From positions 124,001 to 188,000 of the forward strand of contig NZ_AQUU01000001.1 of the NCBI RefSeq assembly GCF_000372365.1: a stretch of DNA of 64,000 nt, in the 5' to 3' direction. Position 1 is the first letter of the stretch; the number at the start of each line of letters is the position of its first letter. The notes beneath the pieces were generated by a model. The model saw only the letters and a list, made by a program, of their open reading frames with translations. It had not been told where the DNA came from and searched no databases. Positions 9,009-17,791 of the stretch are shown here, one piece after another. A program made the translations under genes and the position numbers. Origin of the DNA: Aggregatibacter actinomycetemcomitans DSM 8324 (lineage in GTDB: Bacteria; Pseudomonadota; Gammaproteobacteria; Enterobacterales; Pasteurellaceae).

Positions 9009-9805
9009 TCACCGAACGCGATAAACATCACGAAAAATTGATGGTGAGTATCCTGAAAAATCTTACCGATACGCCTTTAGTACTGAAAGGTGGCACAGCA
9101 CTTTATCTCGGCTACGGCTTAAACCGCTTTTCCGAAGATTTGGATTTTGACTCGTCCAAAAAACTGAATTTACTCAACAAAATCAAAGCGTCCGCCCCAC
9201 ACGGTATTGTGATTGATGATATTAATGTGAAAAAAGATACAGACACAGTGAGTCGTTATATTGTGAATTATCATATCCGTGATACAGGTGTTAAAGATGC
9301 ACTAAAAATGGAAATTTCTTATCGAACGCCAGCATCAGATGATCAAATTACGGTTAAAGATGGCATTCGTTTTTCATCAGTGGAACGCATTATTGATAAC
9401 AAACTGCACGCAGCTTATGATAGCGATAACACGCGAACTAAAGGACGTGATTTATTTGACCTACATTTTCTCGCCAAACAATACCCCGAAGCCTTTACGC
9501 CTGAACTTGCCGAACGATTAAAAGGTTTCGCTCAAGATCCTGATAAATTAGTCAGCCTATATAGTCAAAATATCCAAGCGGATCCGCTACTTAATAAGAT
9601 TATGGACGTTGAACAAATTGCACTTGAGCTAAATAAGATGGCAGAAACTATCTATTTCACTCAACAAATGCAAAATCACCCTGCAATGCAAGCATCAATG
9701 CCTAATGCTAAAAAACAATTTAAGGCGTTGTTAGATGAAGCTAAAAATAAGAAAGAAGAAACAACACAAAATGTTGTGCCGTCCTCTCTTAAAATGAAAT
9801 TATAA
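8981..9805 (+). CDS. Nucleotidyltransferase toxin, AbiEii/MenT family
   Basis: A 274-aa protein of the AbiEii/AbiGii (DUF1814) nucleotidyltransferase family. Members act as toxins of type IV-like toxin-antitoxin or abortive phage infection systems; MenT relatives add nucleotides to tRNA acceptor ends. Motif I is intact: LKGGTAL (35-41) followed by RFSEDLDFD (49-57), giving the GG-T and D-x-D metal site. The second signature RTKGRDLFDL (152-161) and a conserved upstream Lys (141) are also present. It begins inside the preceding gene with only a weak ribosome binding site, as expected for coupled translation. All catalytic motifs are present, so it looks active. A terminator hairpin follows. 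Confidence 0.88.
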   Translation: METQKPDNLITERDKHHEKLMVSILKNLTDTPLVLKGGTALYLGYGLNRFSEDLDFDSSKKLNLLNKIKASAPHGIVIDDINVKKDTDTVSRYIVNYHIRDTGVKDALKMEISYRTPASDDQITVKDGIRFSSVERIIDNKLHAAYDSDNTRTKGRDLFDLHFLAKQYPEAFTPELAERLKGFAQDPDKLVSLYSQNIQADPLLNKIMDVEQIALELNKMAETIYFTQQMQNHPAMQASMPNAKKQFKALLDEAKNKKEETTQNVVPSSLKMKL

Positions 9806-9810
9806 GCGAC

Positions 9811-9837
9811 AATAACGGTATTTCTACCGCTATTTTC
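9811..9837 (+). terminator. Terminator after the toxin gene
   Basis: CGGTA-TTTC-TACCG flanked by AATA and TATT arms, then a short T run (TTTTC). It lies six bases after the stop and may serve both strands, since the broken minus-strand gene ends just beyond it. Confidence 0.5.
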
Positions 9838-9841
9838 TACC

Positions 9842-10216
9842 CTATTTGAACGGTTTTAACCGCCAAAATCTTGCCGTACATTCGACAATTCCTTGCTTAT
9901 GCAATCTAAGTAAAATCCAATTAACCGCTTTATAGTGTTTATTTCCAATATCAACAAATTGCGGGTTTCCTGTTAAAGCTAAAACCTTTTCGGCTATCTC
10001 ACCGCAAAACGGCCCCTGCCGATTTTCTTGTAATACTTAGGTAACCCATCGTGCTGTAATTAAAGATGATGGTTTAGGTTCTTTTGGCATATACGACTGA
10101 ATTAACGCATTCATTTCTTGTGTTAAAAGTTGTATTTGAATAGTCAATTCATCTTGCTTTTCTTTTAGTGATAGCAAGCGAGAGATTAATTCGTGCTTGG
10201 ATAATTTTTGTGACAT
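9842..10216 (-). pseudogene. Small hypothetical gene interrupted by a stop codon
   Basis: On the minus strand an ATG at 10216, preceded by AGGGA, opens a 124-codon frame that is coding-like throughout but has one in-frame TAA at 10037-10039 (codon 60). The first half (MSQKLSKHELISRLL, then LKEKQDELTIQIQLLTQEM) is a likely coiled coil. The second half (GPFCGEIAEKVLALTG through HYKAVNWILLRLHKQGIVE to RLKPFK) has the feel of a winged-helix DNA-binding domain. I do not know its family. A single C-to-A or similar change could have made the stop; a sequencing error or readthrough is possible. It lies convergent to the toxin pair and may belong to the same accessory patch. Confidence 0.6.
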
Positions 10217-10312
10217 AATAGAAAAATCCCTATTGAGTAAAATTCCAAGGATTTTAGTATTTTCAATCGGTTAAATCTTTGTGCAACTGCTACATAATGC
10301 CGTTAATGCCAA

Positions 10313-11137
10313 TCAATACCCTTCTTCCTGTAAATTCGGCAGAAAAGTTTTGTGTTGAATGCGTTTAACGCGGGTTTCGATGCGTCCGTCGGCGTACAAT
10401 TCAATTTCACGCCAGCCCGGTTGAGCAGTGTCTAGGGCGAAGGTATTGCTATCCGGTTTGAATTGAATGCCTGTAGAAGGCGTTGCCATAATTTTGTAAC
10501 CGTTCCATTCGCCGTCCACTTGCTGATGAATATGCCCGTATAAAATGCCTTTCACATTATTAAACGGCGCCAGCGTGTAAGCCAATTCGTGTGCGTTACG
10601 CAGATTATGTTGATCCAGCCAGGCGGAATGGGTGGATAAAATATGATGATGCAACACCACTAATGAATAACGCTGCGGATGTTCTTTCAGCTTCGCCATC
10701 AGCCAATCCAGCTGATATTGCCCGAGCTGACCGTGGGGCACGCCGGCGATTTGACTGTCCAGTAACAGAATTTGCCAATTTTCTCCTAACAGAATGTGCT
10801 TTTTATCACAAATATTGTCACGTTTGAGAATATCAAACATTTTCGGTTGAAAATCGTGGTTGCCGGGGATCCAAAATACGGTTTTCTCAAGGGGCTTAAC
10901 GCTTTCGCAAAAACGCAGATAGCCTTCTTCGCTGCTGTCTTGAACCAAATCGCCGGTGGCTAACACCAGATCATAATCATAGGATTGTTGCCGAATTTCA
11001 CTTAACACCTGTGAAAAGCTTTCTTGAGTATTGACCCCCAATAACTCGCCGGTTGCGTCTTTAAATAAATGGGGATCCGTGATTTGAATGACACGAAACA
11101 CCTCTTGCCGGGTATCATATTTATAGGTATTTAACAA
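10313..11137 (-). CDS. cpdA: 3',5'-cyclic AMP phosphodiesterase
   Basis: A 274-aa metallophosphoesterase that hydrolyses cAMP to AMP and so tempers CRP signalling. The binuclear metal site motifs appear in order: DPHLF (about 21-25), GDLVQD, GNHD, HHH (LVVLHHHILS) and GHIHQ. Length and motif spacing match E. coli CpdA (Icc, 275 aa). It is followed on the same strand by no gene for some distance; nudF lies upstream 50 bases away on the same strand, the same pairing (nudF-cpdA) seen in enterobacteria. Confidence 0.93.
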   Translation of the reverse strand: MLNTYKYDTRQEVFRVIQITDPHLFKDATGELLGVNTQESFSQVLSEIRQQSYDYDLVLATGDLVQDSSEEGYLRFCESVKPLEKTVFWIPGNHDFQPKMFDILKRDNICDKKHILLGENWQILLLDSQIAGVPHGQLGQYQLDWLMAKLKEHPQRYSLVVLHHHILSTHSAWLDQHNLRNAHELAYTLAPFNNVKGILYGHIHQQVDGEWNGYKIMATPSTGIQFKPDSNTFALDTAQPGWREIELYADGRIETRVKRIQHKTFLPNLQEEGY

Positions 11138-11187
11138 ATAAACTCCTATTTCCGTATTAAACTTAGTCTAAATTACCTATGGCATGT

Positions 11188-11811
11188 TTACAGCCACTGC
11201 GCCTGCAATTTTCGGTAATTTAACTCCAGCCACTGTAATCCCATTACTGCAATGCCGTTATCAATTTTACCCTCACAAATCCATTGATACGAGGTTTCCC
11301 TACTGACGACATGAACTCGAATATCTTCGTTTTCTTCCGCTAAACCGTGAATGCCACCAATGTTTGTGCTGTCAACGTTACCCACGAACAAATGGATCCG
11401 CTCCAGCACGCCGCCCGGGCTGTCCCATACGCTCAAGCAATGTTGCAAATGGCTAATTTGCGCACCCGCTTCTTCTTCACTTTCCCGCAGAGCCACATTT
11501 TCCGGCGTTTCGCCTTCTTCTACCATGCCGGCGATGAGTTCCAGCAACCACGGTGATTGTTGCAGTTTCGGGTCATAAGCGCCGATACGCACTTGCTCCA
11601 CCAAAACCACCTTGTCTAACACGGGGTCATAAGCCACTACCGCCGACGCGGCACCTTTAAGCAGCAGCTCGCGGGTGACGATCCCGCTCCAGCCGCCGTT
11701 AAAAAGTTTATGTCGAAACTGAACCTTATTCAGCTTAAAAAAACCTTGATAAACTGTTTCATCCTTTACAATTTCAATATCACTTTGAGTAAATTGCTGA
11801 AACTGATACAT
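11188..11811 (-). CDS. nudF: ADP-ribose pyrophosphatase
   Basis: A 207-aa Nudix hydrolase splitting ADP-ribose to AMP and ribose 5-phosphate. The Nudix box GMVEEGETPENVALRESEEEAGA is complete at about residues 95-117 (GX5EX7REUXEEXGU pattern). Length equals the E. coli NudF family (about 209). The ribosome binding site GGAG lies before ATG 11811. It sits upstream of cpdA, and the two probably form an operon. Confidence 0.92.
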   Translation of the reverse strand: MYQFQQFTQSDIEIVKDETVYQGFFKLNKVQFRHKLFNGGWSGIVTRELLLKGAASAVVAYDPVLDKVVLVEQVRIGAYDPKLQQSPWLLELIAGMVEEGETPENVALRESEEEAGAQISHLQHCLSVWDSPGGVLERIHLFVGNVDSTNIGGIHGLAEENEDIRVHVVSRETSYQWICEGKIDNGIAVMGLQWLELNYRKLQAQWL

Positions 11812-11973
11812 CTTTCGCTCCTTAAATTACTACCGGCAATTAGGATACTTTCATTTGTAACAAAAAAAAACGTCATTCTTCGCAAAATGTTTAGATTTTT
11901 GAACTCGGTCACAAAAGTTTGTGACATCACGTAAACCGATCATAGACCATAGAAATATAACAAAGTATAAACA

Positions 11974-12043
11974 AAAAAAGTGCGGTCGGTTTTCAGATTG
12001 TTTTTCGGGTATGAAAAACGTCTGGAAAACCGACCGCACTTTT
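11974..12043. terminator. Long inverted repeat built from two uptake sequences
   Basis: The arm AAAGTGCGGTCGGTTTTC-AGA (to 11998) is complementary, with one bulge, to TCTGGAAAACCGACCGCACTTT (12021-12042). The uptake signals form the outer nine pairs of a stem of about 20 pairs, and T or A tracts flank both sides. It sits just downstream of the M15 peptidase gene and beyond the nudF start, so it most likely terminates the minus-strand transcript from dapE. Confidence 0.7.
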
Positions 12044-12056
12044 ACCTTTACCAAAA

Positions 12057-12737
12057 TTACACGAAATATTGCTCGAAAATCTGTGGCAGGTGCTGCTGTA
12101 AAACTGCCTTGCCGGCAATGTCCTCATTTTCCCATGCCTGCAATAACACCGCCGCTGAAAATTGCTGTTTCGCCTTTTCCGCCAGGGGAACATAGCTAAT
12201 ATGCCAAGGTTCGTGCCCGATTTTTTTCCCTTCCGGCATTTTCATAAACGGCAGGACGAAATCAAAGTGCGGTAGATTTTCCGCGAGAAATTCGCTCAAT
12301 CCAAAGAAATAACCGCCTTGTTCATATTCCCAAGGTTCAAGTTGTAATGCCTGACCCGGCGGTAATAAATCAGGATCAAAAATATCAATTTCCGTGCCCC
12401 AATGATGGCGGCTCGCCCCCGGCAACGCCGACCAACGCAAAATCACCTGACATTTTTGCCAGTCGTTCAATTTGGTTAAATCTAACGCCTTACCTGCGTC
12501 ATCATGCACTTTACGTTCAGCGTTAAATTTGCCATTCCAAATCAACTGCTGACGTGCAAAATCACGAAAACTGCTCGCCGGCTGTAAATTAAAGCCATTT
12601 TTTACCGCACTTTTTTGTAAGCCTTGAAAGGCTTTCGCTGCCTGCGCCTGTAAGAAATGATTGGGTGAATGGGGTATCGGCAGGTTTACTAAATGTTCAC
12701 GCGATTTGCCACAAAGCATTTCAGGGGTTAAGCTCAT
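12057..12737 (-). CDS. M15-family D,D-carboxypeptidase-like metallopeptidase
   Basis: A 226-aa zinc peptidase of the VanY/M15B type, likely trimming peptidoglycan stem peptides. The zinc motif SRHHWGTEID (109-118) fits the SxHxxGxxxD pattern with His111 and Asp118, and EPWH (176-179) supplies the catalytic Glu and third ligand. No signal peptide is visible, unlike many VanY proteins, so its location is uncertain. It starts one base after the dapE stop on the same strand, so it is coupled to dapE. Confidence 0.85.
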   Translation of the reverse strand: MSLTPEMLCGKSREHLVNLPIPHSPNHFLQAQAAKAFQGLQKSAVKNGFNLQPASSFRDFARQQLIWNGKFNAERKVHDDAGKALDLTKLNDWQKCQVILRWSALPGASRHHWGTEIDIFDPDLLPPGQALQLEPWEYEQGGYFFGLSEFLAENLPHFDFVLPFMKMPEGKKIGHEPWHISYVPLAEKAKQQFSAAVLLQAWENEDIAGKAVLQQHLPQIFEQYFV

Positions 12738-12738
12738 T

Positions 12739-13872
12739 TTAATGTTCCAATAAATTCACTAACATTTGATGGTAAATCTGACCGCATTTGCCAAGATCTT
12801 CCACGCTCACGCACTCGTTTACTTTATGAATGGTGGCGTTAAGCGGTCCGAATTCCACCACTTCCGCGCCCATGAGGGCAATAAAACGTCCGTCTGAGGT
12901 GCCACCACCGGTTTCCAATTTCGGCGTAATGCCTGCGATTTGTTGCAGGCTGTCCACCAACGCACTCACCAGTTTTCCCGGTTTGGTTAAAAACGGCTTG
13001 CCGGAAAGATTCCATTCAATACGATACTTCAGCCCGTGTTTTTCCAGCATCTCGGCGACTTTCTGCTTAATCATCCCGTCCGTCACTTCCGTGCAATAAC
13101 GCAAATTAAATTGCACATAAAGCTCGCCCGGAATCACATTATTGCTGCCGGTGCCGGCATGAATATTAGCGATTTGCAGACTGGTTGGAGGAAAAAAGTC
13201 ATTGCCGTTGTCCCATTGGTATGTGGTGAGCTCCTGCAAGAACGGCGCGGCTTTGTGAATAGGATTCTCCGCCAGATGGGGATAGGCAACGTGCCCTTGA
13301 ATGCCCTGAATATACAGATTGCCTGTGATGGAACCACGGCGACCGTTTTTCACTACATCGCCCAAGGTTTGCGTACTGGAAGGCTCGCCCACCATGCAAT
13401 AAGTGATCTTTTCGCCGCGCGCCATTAAGGTTTCCACCACACGCACCGTGCCGTCTTTCGCAGCAGCTTCTTCATCGGAAGTAATTAACAACGCGATGGT
13501 GCCTTGATGATTCGGATGGGCTTTTACATATTCTTCCGTTGCCACTACCATTGCTGCCAGTGATCCTTTCATATCCGCCGCACCGCGTCCATAAAGCATA
13601 TCGTCCACAATTTTTGCGTCGAAAGGCGGATAAGTCCATTGGCTTTCATCGCCCGTCGGCACCACATCCGTATGCCCGGCAAAGGCAATGACAGGATCGC
13701 CACTGCCATGTTTCGCCCATAAATTTAGCGTGTCGTTAAAAGGCAGCCATTCAATTTGAAAACCGAGTTTTTCTAACCGTTCTGCAATCAGCTGCTGGCA
13801 GCCTTCGTCATTCGGGCTGATGGAAGGACGACGGATTAATGCTTGCGCCAAAGAGACAACTTTTTCTTTCAT
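12739..13872 (-). CDS. dapE: Succinyl-diaminopimelate desuccinylase
   Basis: A 377-aa dizinc M20 hydrolase releasing LL-diaminopimelate for lysine and peptidoglycan synthesis. Visible: the metal motif [11 protein letters not shown] (about 65-75), [14 protein letters not shown] (about 95-108), [10 protein letters not shown] (about 132-141) and the dimerisation-domain motif [18 protein letters not shown]. Length matches E. coli DapE (375). The M15 peptidase gene follows by one base. An array of hairpins lies directly upstream. Confidence 0.95.
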   Translation of the reverse strand: MKEKVVSLAQALIRRPSISPNDEGCQQLIAERLEKLGFQIEWLPFNDTLNLWAKHGSGDPVIAFAGHTDVVPTGDESQWTYPPFDAKIVDDMLYGRGAADMKGSLAAMVVATEEYVKAHPNHQGTIALLITSDEEAAAKDGTVRVVETLMARGEKITYCMVGEPSSTQTLGDVVKNGRRGSITGNLYIQGIQGHVAYPHLAENPIHKAAPFLQELTTYQWDNGNDFFPPTSLQIANIHAGTGSNNVIPGELYVQFNLRYCTEVTDGMIKQKVAEMLEKHGLKYRIEWNLSGKPFLTKPGKLVSALVDSLQQIAGITPKLETGGGTSDGRFIALMGAEVVEFGPLNATIHKVNECVSVEDLGKCGQIYHQMLVNLLEH

Positions 13873-13886
13873 TAACTATTCCCTAT

Positions 13887-13991
13887 CCCCATACGAGCCG
13901 TCTGGGGTTAATTAAACCAAGCCGTTCTACGGCTTTTATATCGCCTCCGGAGGAGGCGAGGATTATCGAACCTAGCACGCCTCGTGCTAGG
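13887..13991. repeat. Array of stem-loops between the ArsC-like gene and dapE
   Basis: Four successive inverted repeats fill the gap: CCCCA/TGGGG (13887-13891 with 13903-13907), AAGCCGT-TCT-ACGGCTT (13919-13935), TCGCCTCC-GGA-GGAGGCGA (13941-13959) and CCTAGCACG-CCT-CGTGCTAGG (13971-13991). The last three have perfect stems of 7, 8 and 9 pairs, each with a three-base loop. None is followed by a clean T run on the minus strand. The function is unknown. Confidence 0.75.
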
Positions 13992-14008
13992 TGTGTATGA
14001 ACAATACG

Positions 14009-14353
14009 TTAATTAAACGCTGCCTGATATTCTTTTTCGCTAAACCCAATCAACGCCTTTCCCTCTTGCAAAATAATCGGGCGTTTGATTAAGGTTGGAT
14101 TATCGGCAAGCACAGAAAGTGCGGTGGATTTTGAAAGTGTTTTTTTGATTTGCTCGTCAAGATTACGCCAGGTGGTGCTGCGTTTATTCACCAAGTTTTC
14201 CCAACCAAATTGTGCTTCCGCCTGTTGTAAAGAAGCCTTATCCAACCCATCCACGCGGTAATCATGCAGTTTGTGTTCAATCTGATGATCCGCAAGCCAT
14301 TTCAATGCTTTCTTCACCGTGTCGCAGTTTTTAATGCCGTAAACAATAATCAT
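14009..14353 (-). CDS. ArsC/Spx-family protein, YffB type
   Basis: A 114-aa thioredoxin-fold protein of the ArsC family, YffB/Spx branch. The N-terminus MIIVYGIKNCDTVKKALKWL holds the single conserved Cys10; the second Cys of CX3C arsenate reductases is absent. The C-terminal KRPIILQEGKALIGFSE contains the family's conserved RP-x9-G-type end. True arsenate reduction is therefore doubtful. The start at ATG 14353 has AGGAGAAACT upstream; a frame extension to 14380 would run into the htpG terminator and is rejected. E. coli yffB lies next to dapE, as here. Confidence 0.85.
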   Translation of the reverse strand: MIIVYGIKNCDTVKKALKWLADHQIEHKLHDYRVDGLDKASLQQAEAQFGWENLVNKRSTTWRNLDEQIKKTLSKSTALSVLADNPTLIKRPIILQEGKALIGFSEKEYQAAFN

Positions 14354-14363
14354 AGTTTCTCCT

Positions 14364-14401
14364 AAATAAAAAATCCCCATTCAATTCAGAATAGGGATTT
14401 T
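14364..14401 (-). terminator. Terminator after htpG
   Basis: AAAATCCC (14370-14377) pairs with GGGATTTT (14394-14401), with a further four pairs inside after a mismatch. On the minus strand the stem is followed by a T run. It separates htpG from the YffB-type gene. Confidence 0.75.
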
Positions 14402-14418
14402 AACCGAAATTCAGCCGA

Positions 14419-16299
14419 TTAGCCTAATAACTTATTGATGCGTTTAATAAACGCTGCCGGGTTTTCTAAGGAACCGCGTTCGGCAAGCATGGCTTGTTCC
14501 AGTAACAATTCCACCCAATCGGCGAATTGTGCTTCATCGGCAATTTCAGCGACTTTTTTCACCAAGTGATGTTCCGGATTTAGCTCGAAGGTGTATTTTA
14601 CTTCCGGCACCGGTTGACCTGCGGCGGCAAAAAGTTTTGCCATTTGCGTGGTCATTTGATCGTTATCGGTGGAAACCACTGCCGGGGTGTCGGTTAAACG
14701 GTGGGTTAAACGCACTTCTTTCACACGCCCGCCCAACAAGGTTTTGACGCGCTCAACAAAACTGCCGAAAGATTCGTCTTGTGCTTTTTGTTCTTCCGCC
14801 TCTTTGTCCGCCAAATCGCCCAAATCCAGATCTGCTTTGGTGATGCTTTGTAACGGTTTGCCGTCGAATTCCGTTAAGTAACTCAGCATCCATTCGTCAA
14901 TGCGATCGGATAACAGCAACACTTCAATGCCTTTTTTATTGAACAACTCCAAGTGCGGGCTGTTTCTCGCCGCCACGTAGCTGTCCGCCGTGATGTAATA
15001 AATGGCTTTTTGCCCTTCTTTCATGCGGGAAACATAGTCTTCCAAAGACACATTTTGCTCGCTGCTGTCATTGTGGGTGGAGGCAAAACGTAACAATTTG
15101 GCGATGGCTTCTTTGTTGGCAAAATCTTCCGCTGGCCCTTCTTTTAACACCAAGCCGAATTCTTTCCAGAACTGTTGGTATTTTTCCGCATCGTCTTTCG
15201 CCAATTTTTCCAGCATTTGTAAGGAACGTTTGGTTAAGGCTTTGCGTAACGCCGCCGTGACTTTGTTGTCTTGCAAGATTTCACGGGACACGTTTAACGG
15301 CAAATCGTTACTATCAATTAAGCCGCGCATAAAACGCAGATAATTCGGCATGAATTGTTCCGCGTCATCCATGATAAACACGCGTTGCACATAGAGCTTC
15401 AAACCGTGCTTATGCTCACGATTAAACAAATCCCAAGGCGCTTTGGACGGCACATAAAGCAGGCTGGTATATTCCTGATTGCCTTCTACTTTGTTATGCG
15501 CCCACAATAGCGGGTCGGCGAAATCATGGCTTAAATGCTTGTAGAATTCTTTGTATTCTTCATCGGAAATCTCATTTTTACTACGCGTCCAAAGAGCATC
15601 GGATTTGTTGATTTTTTCCCATTTTTCGCCGATTTCTTTGCCTTCGTCCTCATATTCTTTGGTCAGCATTTCCACCGGCAGACCGATATGATCGGAATAT
15701 TTACCGATAATGTCGCGTAAACGCCATTCATTTAAGAATTCTTTTTCATCGTCGCGTAAGTGCAAAATCACATCGGTGCCACGAGATTTTTTCTCAATGT
15801 CCGCTACCGTATAATCGCCTTCGCCTGCCGATTCCCAAAGCACGCCTTTGTCTGCCGGCTCGCCAGCCGCACGGGTTTTCACGGTGACTTTATCAGCGAC
15901 GATAAAGGCGGAATAAAATCCCACACCGAATTGACCGATAAGCTGGCTATCTTTCGCCTGGTCGCTGCCGAGAGCCGCTAAAAATTCTTTCGTGCCGGAT
16001 TTGGCGATCGTACCCAAATGATCGATAACCTGCTCGCGGGTCATACCGATACCATTATCGCTTACGGTTAAGGTGCCTTTCTCGCTGTCAAAGCTGATAC
16101 ACACGCGCAATTCGCCGTCGCCTGCATATAAATCCGGATTGGAAAGAGCTTTAAAACGCAATTTATCCGCCGCATCGGAGGCGTTGGAAATCAGCTCGCG
16201 CAAGAAAATTTCTTTATTGGAATATAAAGAATGGATCATTAATTGTAACAGTTGTTTGACTTCCGACTGGAAGCCGCGGGTTTCTTGATTTGTACTCAT
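14419..16299 (-). CDS. htpG: Chaperone HtpG (Hsp90)
   Basis: A 626-aa ATP-dependent dimeric Hsp90 chaperone of the cytoplasm. The N-terminal ATPase (GHKL) domain shows [14 protein letters not shown] (about 36-49), DNGIGM (about 79-84) and [15 protein letters not shown] (about 122-136). The middle domain carries the catalytic-loop Arg in SREILQDN. Length matches E. coli HtpG (624). A heat-shock-like promoter is placed about 40-70 bases upstream, and a terminator follows. Confidence 0.97.
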   Translation of the reverse strand: MSTNQETRGFQSEVKQLLQLMIHSLYSNKEIFLRELISNASDAADKLRFKALSNPDLYAGDGELRVCISFDSEKGTLTVSDNGIGMTREQVIDHLGTIAKSGTKEFLAALGSDQAKDSQLIGQFGVGFYSAFIVADKVTVKTRAAGEPADKGVLWESAGEGDYTVADIEKKSRGTDVILHLRDDEKEFLNEWRLRDIIGKYSDHIGLPVEMLTKEYEDEGKEIGEKWEKINKSDALWTRSKNEISDEEYKEFYKHLSHDFADPLLWAHNKVEGNQEYTSLLYVPSKAPWDLFNREHKHGLKLYVQRVFIMDDAEQFMPNYLRFMRGLIDSNDLPLNVSREILQDNKVTAALRKALTKRSLQMLEKLAKDDAEKYQQFWKEFGLVLKEGPAEDFANKEAIAKLLRFASTHNDSSEQNVSLEDYVSRMKEGQKAIYYITADSYVAARNSPHLELFNKKGIEVLLLSDRIDEWMLSYLTEFDGKPLQSITKADLDLGDLADKEAEEQKAQDESFGSFVERVKTLLGGRVKEVRLTHRLTDTPAVVSTDNDQMTTQMAKLFAAAGQPVPEVKYTFELNPEHHLVKKVAEIADEAQFADWVELLLEQAMLAERGSLENPAAFIKRINKLLG

Positions 16300-16337
16300 C
16301 TTCTTCCTACTTATGTTGATAAATTAAAAACGTTATG

Positions 16338-16366
16338 GATATAAGTGCGGAAGGCAAAATTTCAAG
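16338..16366 (-). promoter_or_regulatory. Candidate heat-shock promoter for htpG
   Basis: On the minus strand CTTGAAA (16366-16360) matches the sigma-32 -35 element exactly. About 13-16 bases on comes CTTATATC, which resembles either a weak sigma-32 -10 or a sigma-70 TATATC. The position, 39-67 bases before the htpG ATG, suits a promoter. The -10 match is imperfect. Confidence 0.5.
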
Positions 16367-16375
16367 AGCTGTAGT

Positions 16376-16421
16376 AAAAAAAGTGCGGTTGAAAATTTAA
16401 GTATTTTTTCAACCGCACTTT
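16376..16421 (-). terminator. Uptake-sequence hairpin terminator after pheA
   Basis: AAGTGCGGTTGAAAA (16381-16395) is perfectly complementary to TTTTCAACCGCACTT (16406-16420) around a 10-base loop. A 5' A run becomes a T run on the minus strand. It lies 12 bases after the pheA stop and ahead of the htpG promoter. Confidence 0.85.
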
Positions 16422-16432
16422 GATGTTGGAAG

Positions 16433-17594
16433 TTATTCGGGGAGCACTGTCGGTTTGACAATTTCGCTTGGATAACACCCCAGAATTTTCAGATAATTAC
16501 TGAATTTTTTTAATTCTTCCAACGCAGCTTGCGTATCAGGGTGGTGAATGTTGGCTTCAATTTCCAAATAAAACATTTCCTCCCAAGGCTTACCGTAAAT
16601 CGGGCGGGACTCCAGCTTTGTCATATTAATATGGTGCTTTTTAAACACCAATAAGGCGTCAACCAAAGATCCCGCTTGTTGCCCTGTGCTCATTAACAAT
16701 AGCGTTTTGGTGTGAATTTGCGGGGAGACGCTGTGTGCTTTCTTCGCGATCACGATAAAACGGGTAATATTGTTTTCTTGGTTGGCGATATTGCGTCGCA
16801 ACACTTTCAAGCCATACAACTTGCCGCCGTCCTCATTACCTAATGCCGCAATATTCGGCTTATTTAAACCGGCAACCAACTGCATGGCATGGGAGGCTAC
16901 TTTCACAATATTCAATATGCACCCGTAAACCTTGGATAAATTGACTGCATTGTTGAATCACTTGTGGGTGGCTGTACAAGGTATCAATTTTGCTCAAATC
17001 ATCCTGTTCATTCACTAACACGCAATGTTGAATCGGATAGGCAAGTTCGCCCACCAAAAATAAATCGGTGTGCTGTAACAAATCATACACTTCGTTAATG
17101 GCGCCGGAAGTGGTGTTCTCCAACGGCAGAACGCCGTAATCCGCTTCGCCATTACGCACTTTCTCAAACACCTGTTCAAAACTCGCACAACTGATTTCAA
17201 CCAGTTGCTCCTGATAACGGGTGGCATAATTACGCGCCGCCAGATGAGAATACGAACCGCGTTTGCCGAGAAACGCAATATGAATATCCTGTTCACGCTG
17301 TTCATTAAGTTTCTTCTGCAAATAGACCTGCTGCGTTAGCACCGAATCTTCAATGATTTTCTGAAAAATCGAAGTGATATATTGCGGTTCAAGCTGATAG
17401 TTTTCGTTTTCCGTGAACTGTATCAGTTCCTGCAATAACTGTTCTTCACGGGCGGCATCACGCAACGGCTTTTGCGTCACTTCTTTGCTCCGCACCACAT
17501 CAAACGCCAAACGATGGCGCTCGGACAGCAGTTTCAATAAACTACGGTCAATTTGCGTAATTTGCCGACGAATTTCACTTAAATCCAATGACAT
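16433..17594 (-). pseudogene. pheA: Chorismate mutase/prephenate dehydratase, frameshifted
   Basis: PheA converts chorismate via prephenate to phenylpyruvate in phenylalanine synthesis. The chorismate mutase domain starts at [16 protein letters not shown] (ATG 17594 after AAAGGAAAT). The dehydratase domain carries [15 protein letters not shown], and the C-terminal part has [12 protein letters not shown] and the ACT-domain [13 protein letters not shown]. The frame breaks near 16898: HIEYCESS should continue into SHAMQLVAG, but one extra base shifts it to a stop about ten codons later. Removing one base restores exactly 386 codons, the E. coli length. As written, the dehydratase end and ACT domain lie in a separate frame (16433-16915). 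Real mutation and assembly error are both possible. Confidence 0.85.
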
Positions 17595-17741
17595 AATATT
17601 TCCTTTGTATTCACATTTGTTACACCTCAAAGGCAATAAATAAAATAAGTATTGAAAATATATTACTTTTTTAACCGCACTTTTATGGAAAAGAAAGACA
17701 AAAAAATCCACTATTTTAAGGTGGCTTTATGAAAAGGTAGC

Positions 17742-17780
17742 GAAAAAAAGAGCTATATTTCCGAAGAAATATAGCTCTTA
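17742..17780 (-). terminator. Terminator after lpxC
   Basis: A 13-pair perfect stem, AGAGCTATATTTC (17749-17761) with GAAATATAGCTCT (17766-17778), closes on a four-base loop that reads TTCG on the minus strand. It is followed by a run of seven T. It ends the long division and cell wall cluster transcript. Confidence 0.92.
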
Positions 17781-17791
17781 GAATCATTTTA

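Noticed and set aside
11881-11940. Possible CRP site around TTTGTGACATCACG
   Set aside because: The half sites are too close (no six-base spacer), so it does not fit the CRP palindrome.
17594-17711. Phe-rich extension (GTG start, DFFVFLF) upstream of pheA, resembling a pheL-type leader peptide
   Set aside because: It is in frame with pheA with no stop before it, has no ribosome binding site, and no terminator/antiterminator pair is visible. The Phe content follows from T-rich DNA and an embedded uptake sequence.
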